NCBI RefSeq assembly: GCF_003027925.1 | Contig: NZ_PYPS01000018.1 | Span: 1 to 64,000 of the forward strand | Length of the DNA: 64,000 nucleotides | Reading direction: 5' to 3' | Source: Micromonospora sp. RP3T | GTDB taxonomy: Bacteria > Actinomycetota > Actinomycetes > Mycobacteriales > Micromonosporaceae | Shown: positions 44,924 to 55,600 of the stretch, piece after piece | Position numbering within the stretch: the stretch's first letter is position 1 | Layout of the letters: each line of letters opens with the position of its first letter | Notes under the pieces: generated by a model | What the model saw: the letters and a program-made list of their open reading frames with translations, nothing else | Database searches by the model: none | What the model was told of the DNA's origin: nothing | Made by a program: the position numbers and the translations under genes

Positions 44924-46080
44924 CGTCGCGAACCTCCGGAAACGGGAGCGGTGAGCCGGGCCGGCGTCGCGTCGGCGGGCCGGTCCGGGACGAAGCGGTG
45001 ACCCCGGTCGTCCAGGCCGATCGGGAAGTCCATGGTGACCGGGCCGCGGAGACCGGCGCCGGTCGCGTTCGCGCGCAGCCGCCGCAGCATCTCCTCGCCT
45101 CGACCGGCCGCCGCGGGGCGTTCCCCGGTACGGTCGCGCAGCAGCACCCGCACGGGGCCGTCGCCGTCCGGATCGTCGACGGCGAGCACCGCGAAGCGGC
45201 TGCCCGGAGGGAAGGCGGCCGCGGGCCGGGCCGGCCAGGTGAACGGGTCGATCCGTCGGGCGCTGACCGACCAGATGACGTACTCGACCGCGACGTCCGG
45301 ACCGGCCCCGCCGGACAGTCGCACGTCGACGAAGGCCGGCTCGACGAGTTCGTCGCCGGCCCGGTAGTCGAGGGCCGGCGGCGCGCTGGTGGTGGCGTAG
45401 ACCGGGCCGATGACGGTGGGCAGGCGGCAGAGCCCGCTCGCCGCGCCGCGGGCGAGCAGCGCCGCCGCGCCGGGCGGCCGCTCGCCCGACCCCCGCAGGG
45501 CGTGGTTCACCGCCGCCGGGTCCGCCACGTAGGCGCAGAGCGCCACCAGGTCGCCGACCAGGTCGGCGCTGTGACCGGCAGCGCGCAGGCCGGGCTCCTC
45601 GGCGAGGGTGCGGGTGACCACCCGGGCGTACGCGTCGTAGCGGTCGGTCAACGCCCGCCGCAGCCGGGCGCGGCCCTCGGCGTCCCACTCGCCGGCGTCC
45701 ACCCACTGCGGTACGCCGGAGGCCCCGGTCGGCTGCGGCGGACCGGACCCGGTCCGCGCCGGGCTCGCCGGCGCCGGAGCGTCGGGCGTCGCCGCCCGGG
45801 GGCCGGAATCGGCCGCCCGGTCGCCGGACGTCACGGTCGGCGGGCCGGTCAGCGTGGCCAGCCCGCCCCACCGGCCCGCCCACCGGCCCGGATCGAGCAC
45901 GGTCGCCCGCGACGTCAGCTCCTCGGGGGTGTCGTTGAGCGGGGGAGGCGCGTCGACTGCGGGCGCGGGCGTCCGGGCCGGAAGCGGTACCGGGATGGTC
46001 AACCGTGCCCCCTCTCGGTCGGCCCCGGCGACGGTGGGACCTGACCGGTTGACAACGGACGGCACGGGCGGCGGGTTCAT
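44920..46080 (-). CDS. Unknown protein with possible ADP-ribosyltransferase-like C-terminus
   Basis: A 386-residue protein, ATG 46080 in an ATGA overlap with the preceding ORF. Residues 1-120 are Pro/Ala-rich and disordered. About 125-215 is helical (ARLRRALTDRYDAYARVVTR). About 215-330 alternates strands in an order reminiscent of ART folds: LPTVIGPVYATTS, GDELVEPAFVDVRLSG, VEYVIWSVSARRIDPF, FPPGSRFAVLAVDD. The R-S-E triad cannot be assigned confidently, so the name is a hypothesis. The end (VTMDFPIGLDDRGHRFVPDR) is unassigned. Position between the giant gene and the AAA+ gene indicates a shared system. Confidence 0.7.
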   Translation of the reverse strand: MNPPPVPSVVNRSGPTVAGADREGARLTIPVPLPARTPAPAVDAPPPLNDTPEELTSRATVLDPGRWAGRWGGLATLTGPPTVTSGDRAADSGPRAATPDAPAPASPARTGSGPPQPTGASGVPQWVDAGEWDAEGRARLRRALTDRYDAYARVVTRTLAEEPGLRAAGHSADLVGDLVALCAYVADPAAVNHALRGSGERPPGAAALLARGAASGLCRLPTVIGPVYATTSAPPALDYRAGDELVEPAFVDVRLSGGAGPDVAVEYVIWSVSARRIDPFTWPARPAAAFPPGSRFAVLAVDDPDGDGPVRVLLRDRTGERPAAAGRGEEMLRRLRANATGAGLRGPVTMDFPIGLDDRGHRFVPDRPADATPARLTAPVSGGSRR

Positions 46081-46607
46081 CGCACGGCCGGGTCAGGTCC
46101 CACCGTCACCGGGCGGGTGGATCGTCGGGGCGGTGGTGTCGTCGAGGGACGGATCCGGGTGGGCAGCAGGTGTCCGTTGACGAGCACGAGGACGTGTGTC
46201 ACCGGGCCGCCGTCGTCGGGGTACAGGGTCGCCGGGCTGTCTCCTCCCTGGGTGAGCACCTGAAGGTCGATGTGCAGGGTGCGGTCGGGCGCCCGGGGGA
46301 GTCGGCCGGCCCAGCGCAGGACGCGGTTGAGGGTGTGCGGGAAGAAGTCGCCTTCCGGCTCGTCGTCGTAGCCGGGCCGGCGGAGCGCGTCGGCGTGGGC
46401 GGTGACGTCGATCTGGCCGCTGCCGGGATCGGGGACGATGGCGAACTGGGCGAGGTCCAGGGCGGCGTCGACGTCCGGGTGGTGGGGCGCCGTGCCACCA
46501 CGTCGCCGACGAAGCGGCGTCGCCGGCCTGCCGGCCGTTGTCGACGAGCCAGCGCCGCTGGCCGGCCCGGGGGGGGGCGTAGGACCGACCGGACCGGGTG
46601 CGGTCAC
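46077..46607 (-). CDS. Truncated OTU-like module (C-terminal half only)
   Basis: A 176-codon frame from GTG 46607, with an ATGA overlap to the next gene and 7 nt after the giant gene's stop. The last 100 residues align with the giant protein's first OTU module (NRVLRWAGRL, LHIDLQVLTQGG, THVLVLVNGHLLPTR against QVLRWATDLS, LRVDLQGLSEG, THVIVLVNQHFLPTR), including the presumed catalytic His, but the DGNC half is missing. The first 35 codons are out of frame with the homologous sequence, so this is probably a decayed duplicate that remains translatable. A run of nine G at 46569-46577 lies in it. Confidence 0.6.
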   Translation of the reverse strand: MTAPGPVGPTPPPGPASGAGSSTTAGRPATPLRRRRGGTAPHHPDVDAALDLAQFAIVPDPGSGQIDVTAHADALRRPGYDDEPEGDFFPHTLNRVLRWAGRLPRAPDRTLHIDLQVLTQGGDSPATLYPDDGGPVTHVLVLVNGHLLPTRIRPSTTPPPRRSTRPVTVGPDPAVR

Positions 46608-46614
46608 CCGCCTA
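46500..46614 (-). other. Out-of-frame continuation of the giant gene behind two amber stops
   Basis: Read in the giant gene's own frame past TAG TAG, this encodes AGDRTRSGRSYAPPRAGQRR followed by WLVDNG. It matches GSRNRPGEFYAPRAHQQR, WLRANG just before the DGNC of OTU module 1. The giant reading frame therefore once continued into another OTU copy. Confidence 0.7.
46569..46577. repeat. Nine-G homopolymer tract
   Basis: G9 on the plus strand (C9 in the coding sense) at the 5' end of the truncated OTU ORF. Such tracts are slippage-prone and are also frequent sites of sequencing error. Confidence 0.8.
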
Positions 46615-49600
46615 CTACCAGGGCGGCGGTGGCTGCTGCCCGCTCGGTGCGGTCGAGTCGTCGGCCGGGCCGAGGTCCTCCGTCCGGTAGCGGTCGAGCA
46701 GGCGGCGGAGGACGGCGGTGAGGTCCCGGATCCCGGTGACGCTGTCGTCCGTGCCGACGGTCGTGTACATCGCCAGGGTCCGCGATCTGGTTTCGGCCCG
46801 CCGGTTGCCGGCGATGTGCTCGCGCAGGCTGGCCAGCACCGTCTCGTACTCGGCCCGGGCCGCTCGCGTGAGGGAGCGGCTCAGCGTGGGCCGGGGTCGC
46901 GCCGCCGGCGGCGGTGCGGCCGGGCCGGCAGCCGGCGTCTCGGCGGGGGCGGCCGTGGTGCCGGCCGACGTGGCCGGAGTCTCGGTCGGGGTGGCCGTGG
47001 GGGGAGGGGCGTCCAGGAACGGCGGCCCGCCGTCGTTGAGCCGGCGGGCGATCTGGAAGACCCGTTCGCGGTCGACCTCTCCGGTGACTCCCGCGGCGTC
47101 CTGCTCCAGCCGCATGTGGTCGCGCAGGGCGGTCAGGTCAGCCTCGCGGATCCGCCGGGCCAGCACGGTGACCGGGCCGGCGCGGTCGTCGTCGAGGATG
47201 CGGAGCTGGTCCGTCGCGTACTCCATGACCTGGACGAGCCACCGCCCGTTCCCGCCGAGGACGAAGTGGGAGAGGGCGATCGGTCCCCGCCGGGCGACCG
47301 CCGTGGCGAAGACCGCCGTCCGGAGCCCGGCGTGCGCGAAGCGTACGACGGTCTGCCCGGTCAGGGGGCCGAGCGAGTCGACGTACGCGGCCGGGTCCAT
47401 CGGCACGTCCGACCGTGCGCTGCGGATCATCCCGTCGTCGCCGATCCGGCCCGGCTCCGTGATCACGTCGACGAACGGGACGTTGGCCGCGGAGAAGTCG
47501 CCGACGGTGGCGTAGGGCGTCGGGGCGGTGGCCGGATCCGGTGGCCGTGTCGTCGGGGCCGTCGGGCGCCCGCCGAGGGGAACGCGGAGCCGCCCGGCGG
47601 ACGCCACCCCCGGACGTCCGCCCTCGTCGCCGGACGGATCCCCCGAGGCGTCGCCGTCGGTGTCGGCGACCGGGGCCGGCGGGGTCGGCGTGGCCGGCAC
47701 CAGAGCGGCGTAGTGCTCGATGAGCAGCGGTGTCCCGTCCGGCCCGCGGCGTCCGGCGTGCGCGTCGGGTGTCTCGTGGGTCCGGCGCAGCCGGATCGGC
47801 GGCTCCGCGCTCGGCTCGGGCGGCGAGAGGGTGACGGTGTGCCGATCCTGTTCGATGACGATCGTGCGGCGGAGCAGGTGGGTCATCAGCGGCATGACGA
47901 GGTCGCCGTCGTCGGTGCGCCAGTCGGCGTAGACCGCGTCCGACAGCGCCTCCCGCAGGTCGGGCGCCTCCGTCGGATGTCCCTCCAGGAACGACACCAG
48001 GGTCGCGTCGTCCATCTGGTCGATGAAGGCGACCAGCCGGAGCCGCAGGCCCTGCGCGATGTCGCCGAGTTCCGCGCGGCCGAAGCCACGCGGGTGGGCG
48101 GTCCGGTCGTGCCGACCGGTGACCAGGCCCCGCAGCCGCCGTCGCTGCTCCCGGGTCCAACCACCCAGACCGAGGACCGCCTCCGGAGCGGCGACGATCA
48201 GCGCGTAGTCGGCGCAGTTGCCGTCGCCCAGCACCGGTACCTCGACATGCGCCGCGGCCGGCGTGCCGGGGGTGGCCGCGGTGGGCCGGGGCGGCGCGGC
48301 CGGCATGGGTGGCGGTGACGTGTTCGAGGCGGCGTCGGGCGGGGTCTCCGTGGCTGCGGAGTCCTTCGCGGGCCGCTGCGGGGTGTCGCCGGACCCGGAC
48401 GGCCGCGGCCGGCGATCCGGCGGCGTGACCGCCGTCGTCCCGTGCGCCGTCGTCCCGTGCGCCGTCGTCCCGTCCGCCGTGGCCTCGTCCCCGAACCGGT
48501 CGCGGAAGAGGTCGCCGAAGCGGACCGGCGGCCGGTCGTCCCGATCGGTGCGCGGTGCCGGCCTCGCCCGCCTGGGCCGCGCGACCGGAGGGACGTGCGG
48601 CATGCGCGCCGTGGCCTCGCCCGGGCCCGGATGCGCGGTCCGCAGCAGAACGATCACCTGGCTGCCGAAGGGGACCCGACGGACGGCGTCGGCGCTGACC
48701 CGCACCGCCGTGCGGTCGTCCCCGCCGTCCTGCTCGACGAAGGCCAGGTAGCCGTCGTCGCCGTCGGGCCGCCGGCGACGACCGGCGCGGTGGGCGGTGG
48801 TCGGCACCGCCACGGTGACCTCGCCGCCGGTGACGGCGTCCGCGTCCGGTTCGACGCCGACGAACCGGGTGCGGAGATAGCGCTGTTCCTGGCTGTTGGG
48901 ACCGATCCCCTGACCAGCTCGTATCGCCAGCAGCAGCAGGTATGCGTGGTCGGCCGCGTCGGGCAGTTGCTCCGACAACCCCGTGACCCCGGCCCGAATC
49001 ACGACCGCCCACCGCCGGCTGTCGTTGTCCCAGGTGACCACGACGGTGCCCGCGCCGAGACCGGCCAGCAGCCGCCGGGCCACGTCGGGCCGTTGAATCG
49101 GGAGGCCCAGGCGCGGCATGATCGTCACCCGGCCCCGACCGTCGGCGTCCTCCGCCGCCAGGTGGGTCGCGAGATCGACCGGGCCGGGCCGGCCGTGGTG
49201 CGCGATCCCGATCCGGTTTCCGGTCGCGGTGAGGCGTCCCCAGTCGACGGCGACGTTCTGGAGCACCGCGACCCCGCGCCAGTCGGCCAGGACCCGCAGT
49301 CCCCCGTGGACCGTCTCCTCCGCGGCGGCCGTCCAGGGGTCGACCGGCTCCGTCGACTGTCGGGTCCGCTCCCGGTGGATGCGCTGCGCCACCTCCCACG
49401 GCTCGGGCGTGCGCTGGAGGCCGACCGTCGGATCGTCGTGCGGCAACACGTACGGAGCGGTGGTGTGAGCCGCCGCCGTCGCGCCGGCCACCGCAGCGAA
49501 CAACCGCAACCACTCGTGCACCTCGGCCTGGTACCTGTTCCCACCCCGGGTGGCGGCCTGCCGGGCGGTGCGGATGCCGTCGGCGAGGGACAGCCCGGCC

Positions 49601-52600
49601 TGGACCGTCGGTCCGGCCGGCAGGTGGGGATCGAGGTACGGCGGAACGTGCAGACTCCAGGTGCCGTCCGCCCGGGTGACCGCCGGAATCCCCGCGCGGG
49701 CGAACTCGGCGGCGACCGCGGTGCGCGCCTCCGGGTCCTGGCCGGGCACGACGGCCACCCACGGGACGCCCGGCTCGCCGACCGTCGGCACCGCCGGCAG
49801 CGGCCGGCTCAGCGTCTGCATCACGAGGTACGCCGGTGACGTTCCCGCGTCGACGGCACCCGGGTCGACGACGTGGACCCGATGGTCGAGCCGCGCCGGC
49901 AACGCGCGCGTCCAGGCCGTCAGCGGCGGCCGGGGACGGGTCAACCGGGCCCGGCCGGCCTCGCCGCCGTCGACGGCGGCGAGGGGCACCTCGCGGTAGA
50001 CCTCCGGCGCGACCGCCACGACGGTGCGCGACCGTCTCGACCAGGGCGTGCGCCGTACGGCCTCGCCGCGCTGGACCTGGGCGGCCTCGGCGCCGGTCAG
50101 GGCGAGATTGGCCCAGCCCTCGGGGGCGGGGAGGTGTTCGGCCATCAGCGCCACGAGCGGCCGGTGGGTGTCCCCGTCACCGAGCAGGATGACGGTGTGC
50201 ACGACGCGCGACAGGTCGTCGTGGACGACGTCGACGGGTCGGCCGGCCGCCCCCGGCACCGTGGCCCGCCACGGGTTGCCGTCACCGGCGTCGCGGTTGA
50301 TCACGATGAGGCCGAGTCGGCGCAGCCTGGTCAGGAAGGGCGCGTCGCCGGCGACGGGTGCGGCGAGTACCAGGATGCGCGGCGAATCCGTCCACTCCAC
50401 CTCGTCGACGAAGTCCTCGGCGGTGAGCGTCGGCCCGGTCGGGATCCGGATGGTGGCGCCGTCGACCACGCCGGCCTCGACGACGACGCTCCCCCGGTCG
50501 AGGAGCGCCTCCAGCACCTGGTTCGGGGGTGACGACGGCGTCACGCGCGTCAGGTCGGTCACCACGGTCCCCGACCGGCGGTAGCGGGTCATCGCCGCTA
50601 TTCCCCGCATCTGCTCGACGATCAGCACCTCGGGAGCGCCGTCGGCGGCCGGCAGCCGGGCGCCCTCGACGTGGCCGTGGGCGCGGACGAGGACCAGGGG
50701 TGCCGCGCCGCGAACGGTCGCGGCGCGGACGCGGGCCCGGCGTACGAGCGGCGAGACCGCCTCGCGGGACGGATCGTCGGGATGGACGGCGCCCGGCGGG
50801 TCGGGTGGCAGCGCGGCGACCAGGCCGGCCGCCCGCGCCCGGGCCCAGGCTGACGGGTCCGACAGCGGTAGCCGCTCCGCGAGTTCCGTGCGCAGCAGCG
50901 CGACATCGACCACGCCGTCCACCGCCGCTCGCAGGTCGACGACGCGTACCGATTCCGCGGGACCGACCACGACGGACCGGACGGCCGTGGCCGGCACCCG
51001 GAGAAAGACGTCGTCGGGGGACACGGTTCGGTCGTCCAGCACCAGGAACGGGCGGGTCTGCGACACCGTGAGCAGGTTGCGGACCCAGTAGTGCCACTCT
51101 TGCGGGCCCCCGGCGAGATCGCGGCCGACCACGATCCCGACCTCCGGCGAACCGTGCCCGGCGCGGTCGGGCGGCGCCGGTGGCGTGACGGCGAACAGCC
51201 GGCGCAACCCGGCGACCTCGTCGTCGGTCGGGCTGCCGCCCCGGGCCCGCCGGGCCAGTTCGGCAAGCACCGTGGTCCGGGCGACGCCGGCGAGGCTGTC
51301 GACGACGTGCCAGCCCGGGCCGGCGGGCGTGTGCACGCGCCAGCCGTTGAGGATGATGCCGTGCACCGAGAGGGCAGCGGGAAGCACCACCGGGACCTGC
51401 TCGCTCAGGGCCCGCACGAACGGCCCGCCGTCGGCGGCGCGCGGGAAGGCGTCGGCGAGTACGACGAGAAGCGGACGCCCGTCCGCCGGGTCGGGCAACC
51501 GGTCGAGGTAACCGGCGACGGTCAGCGGCTCCCCGTCGATCCGCAGCGCGTCGCCGGCGGCGGTGAGTTCGCCACGCTCGACCACGACGTGCCGCGCCGC
51601 CGCCCAGCCCAGCACGTCGACGAATCCGAGCAGTTGGTCCTGGAGGAACGTCGACGGATACCGGCCGGGCAGTCCGGCCGCCACCGCTTCCGCCACGACC
51701 TCCGGCCGGTCGCCGTGCTGCTCGTCCAGCAGCAGGTGCCGCACGTTCCGGTTGCCCTCCCATGCGGCCAGGCGGTGGAGCAGGCGCAGGTCGGCCAGGT
51801 TGCCCGTCGACTCCAGGTGGTCTGCCCAGCGTCCCTCCGCCAGCGCCGTCCAGTTGCCGTGGCTCTCGCTGATATGGCGGTGGAGTTCCCGCGCCGCGAC
51901 GACGGGATGGTCGGTCAGTTGGGCCCGGGACCGACCGACCCGGAGGGCGTGGTTGACCCAGAGTCCGGTGGGCAGGCCCCGGTGGTGAACGACGATGACC
52001 TCGATGGACGGATCGACGCCGTCCGCGAGCAGGCCGACCCAGCGAGCCTCCGCCTCGATCTGGTAGACCGGCCTGGTCGGATTGGGCATCGGCCACACGC
52101 CCATCAGGGCCCGTTGCCGCCAGGGGTCCACCTCTCCGGTCCGGCCACCGATCGGAAGTGGCCACATCGACGTCGATGGCGGTGGCTCGAAGTCCTGGTA
52201 GGCGGGAGTGGCGTCCGCGCTGGCGGGCCGTGGACGGAGCAGGCCGAGCCCGTCGCGTACCCGGGTCAGCAGTCGCGCGGTGCGCAGTTCGGCGATCCGA
52301 TCGGGGGGGAGGGGTTCGAACACCGAGCGGTGGGTGTTGCCGGTGGTGTGGTCGACGACCGTCAGCGTCCGTACGAACGGCCGCCGGGCGAGCCGCCGCA
52401 GCTCGTTCTCCCGCACCAGGGTGAGGTAGAACCGCACGACCGCCTCCAGCGAGGCGTCCACCAGCACCAGGGTCAGCCGGTCCTCGGCCGCGGGCAGGGT
52501 GGCGGGCGCCCCGGGCGCCGGCGCCAGCCTCGGGTCCTGCCGGCCGGGTGGCGGGTTGTTCGGGACGGGCCGGTACGCGAAGAAGGACGGCAGGTTCGCG

Positions 52601-55600
52601 AGCGTGTGGACGTCGCGCAGGAAGTCGGCGGCGGTCAGCAGGCTCAGTCGCTCCTGCCGGCCGGTGGGATGCGCGAAGGGGAAACCGCCGGCGACCAGGA
52701 CGGCCAGCGGGGGACCCGCTGCCGAGCGCTCCTCGACGAGGTGGGCGAGCACCGTCAGGCCGGTGGTCGACCCGGTGTGGTGCGCCACCGCGATCTCGGT
52801 CATCTGCCGGAGTCGGTCGCCGACGGCGCGGCCGGCGTTGCCCGGCGCCTCCACGTCGCCCGGGTCGAGCACCACGGCGCCGGCGCCGGCGTGACGCCAC
52901 GCCCGCATCAGTCCGGCACCGAGTCGAGGGGCTCGGGTCGCGACCAGGCTCCGGCCGCCGCGCACCACGATGTCGTGCCGGACGGCCCGGACCGACACCG
53001 CCAGCGGCTCGGCGTCCGACCCCGCCGGGCGTACCTCGCGGTGGGTCCGGGTGCGGACCAGGCGGCGGTGCTGATCGCCGACCGCCTCGTCGAGGATGCG
53101 TCGCAGCGCGTTGGTCCGCCGCACCGTGGCGCCGGTGGCCGCCGCGTCGTCGTCCGGGTGGCCGACGCCCTCGATCGAGACTCGGACGATCTCCGTCGCG
53201 CTCGCCCGAGCCCCGGCTCTGATCGCGTCGACCGCCTCCGCGAGCGCGTCCGTCGAGTCCGGATCCACCGTGCGGCCGTCCGGATGCAGGTAGAGGGTCC
53301 ACGGGCCGGCGGGCCGGTCCGGCGCACCGTCGACGGTGACCTCCACCTCGTCGGACCGGGTGTCGATCCGTTCGAACGTCGCGTCGGGGATGGCGGCGGC
53401 GAGTTGGTCGATCGTCGTCCAGACGCCGGCCGGCACCGGCACGTCGCCGTGGGCGACCGCGAACCGCGGGGTGGCGTCGCTGCCGCGCACCGCGGCACGC
53501 AGGGCGGTGGGGGTGCCGGCCGGGCGGAGCCAGAGCCGCCGGCCCGGCATCGTCTCCAGTTCCCAACCGTCGGAGAGCCGGTAGGTGTCCGGCGCCGTCG
53601 GTTCGGCGCTGACGATCGGGTGTACGTCGGCCGGCATGCCGTCGTAGTCGACCGCTCGGATCTCCGCCGCCGCGGCCAGCACGGCGAAGGTCCGCCGACC
53701 GAGGTGGTCCGTCGGCACCAGGGTCAGCTCGGCGGGCAGGCCGGTCCCGGCCGCCAGCTCGTCGACCGGCAGGACGACCGGCACGTCCACCCGGGACGCG
53801 AGGTCGACGGCCAGCTGACGCAGGCCCGGTCCGGCCGCGGGGGCATCGGCGAGGCGCAGGTCCACGGCCAGTCCCAGCCGTTCCGGCGGGGACAGCTCGG
53901 ACACGGCCGCGATGACGTCCTCGGGCGCGAACCGGCCCACCACGACGAGTCGGGCGCGGACGCCCTCCGGCAGCCGGCGGGCGACGTCCATCCGGGGGTC
54001 GGCGGCCGAGCCCAGCACGAATCCCGCCGGAATCCGTGCCAGTGGGACGTCGACCCTGCTCAGGGTGGGGCCGACGTAGGCCCACCAGCGTGGCCGTCCG
54101 GGTGCGACCACCTCGACCGTGCCCGCCAGGTCCTGAAGGTGGATCTGACTGAGCACCCGTCGCCTGATCCGGTCCGGGACCGGCGGCGCGTGCGGCGCGT
54201 CCGAGCCCAGGACGATGGTGCGCGCCCGTACCGGCGGCGGGGCGTCGTCGGCCGCGGTGGTCGGGCAGACCCACGCGCCCTCGCCGACGTCCCGGATGCC
54301 CCACCCGCCCTCCAGGTCGAGGAAGTCGTCGGCCGGCTCGGCGGCCGGGTCCGGGTCCGGGTAGACGGTGTAGGTGCGGGCCAGGACGCGGGCGGTGCGG
54401 TCGTTCCGGGTGTTGACCGGGATGACGGCGTCGCGGCGGGTGGTGGCGCCGGTGAGCCGGTCGATCGGCACGGTCACCGAACGAACCCACCGCCGGGCCG
54501 CCCACTCGATCATCCCGTCCGCGCTGAGCGGCTCCCCGTCGTACACGGCGCCGCGGGCGGTTGCCACGGCGTACCGCTCCAGGTGGCCCCACGGGCCCTG
54601 GTTGGTCGCGGGCGTGCGGACCAGATGGATCGGCGGCTCCTCTTGACCCGGGGGCCAGTACATGGCGGGCGGCCCCGCCTGGCCCCAGACCAGGATCGGC
54701 CGGTCGATCAGGCGTCCGAGGAGGGTCAGCAGGACGGGCTGGAGTTCCGGGTGCGGCTCGTCGGCCCGGACCTGATCGATCAGCCAGGCCCGCAACCGGG
54801 CGGGGTCGGCAGCGTCGGCGTCGGGCAGCCCGCCCGACAACCGGCGCCAGTACTGGTCGACGATGCTGTCGGGCAGGTCGCGGACGAAGGACGCGGTTCG
54901 TCCGCGCACGGTGGCCGCCAGGATGCCCAGCGCGTCCGTGCCGTACTCGAGCCCGTCCCCCTCGTCCGGGTCGTCGTCGAGCTGATCGAGGATCTCCCCC
55001 TCCTCGTCGGTCCAGCCCACGAACCCCTGGAGGTCCTCGCGGGCGGCCACGACCGCCGCGACGAACGCCGCGTGCTCACCGACGCCGTACGCGACGAACG
55101 CCTCGCGGGGTGGCTGCCAGGACCGACCTGTTCCGTCGTTCCGCGGGTCGTGGAGGTCGAGGATCCCGGCGGCGACCAGGAAGGAGTAGTTGCGGGCGCC
55201 GGTGGGCGGCGCGTCGTCCGCGCGGTTGGCCGTCCAGAGGGCCTGATCGATCAGTTCCGGCGTCACCCGCACCCGACCGCCGAGCGCCCACACGCGCCGT
55301 TGGATCTCCTCGACCGCCCCCGCGAGGTCCCGTCGCTCCTCCGCCCGGGTGGCGTCGATCAGCGCCGGTAGGTCGTCGTTCCGCACCTGGACCAGGTCGC
55401 CGGTGTTGATCGGCTGGTAGACGGCGAGCCATCCGTCGCCCTCGTCCTGGCGAACGACCAGGATGACGCCGGGGCGGGCCAGATAGTGGACGTCGTCGTA
55501 GGTCGCGTTCGTGAAGATCAGGGCCGGCGGCCCGGCCACGTCGGCCCGGTGACCCTCGGCGGCCACCCGGTTGAGGCGCTGCGGCAGATCCACGGCCGGG

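Noticed and set aside
44924..45883. N-terminal extension of the beta-helix/AAA+ gene to 45883
   Set aside because: The extra 320 codons are an out-of-frame Arg/Gly-rich shadow of the ART-like gene; ATG 44923 has GGAGG and an ATGA overlap.
50282..55371. Frames of 1436 codons (minus) and 1426 codons (plus) inside the giant gene
   Set aside because: Both are alternative-frame shadows with repetitive Arg/Gly/Pro or Val/Gly composition; the giant frame has continuous domain-like sequence.
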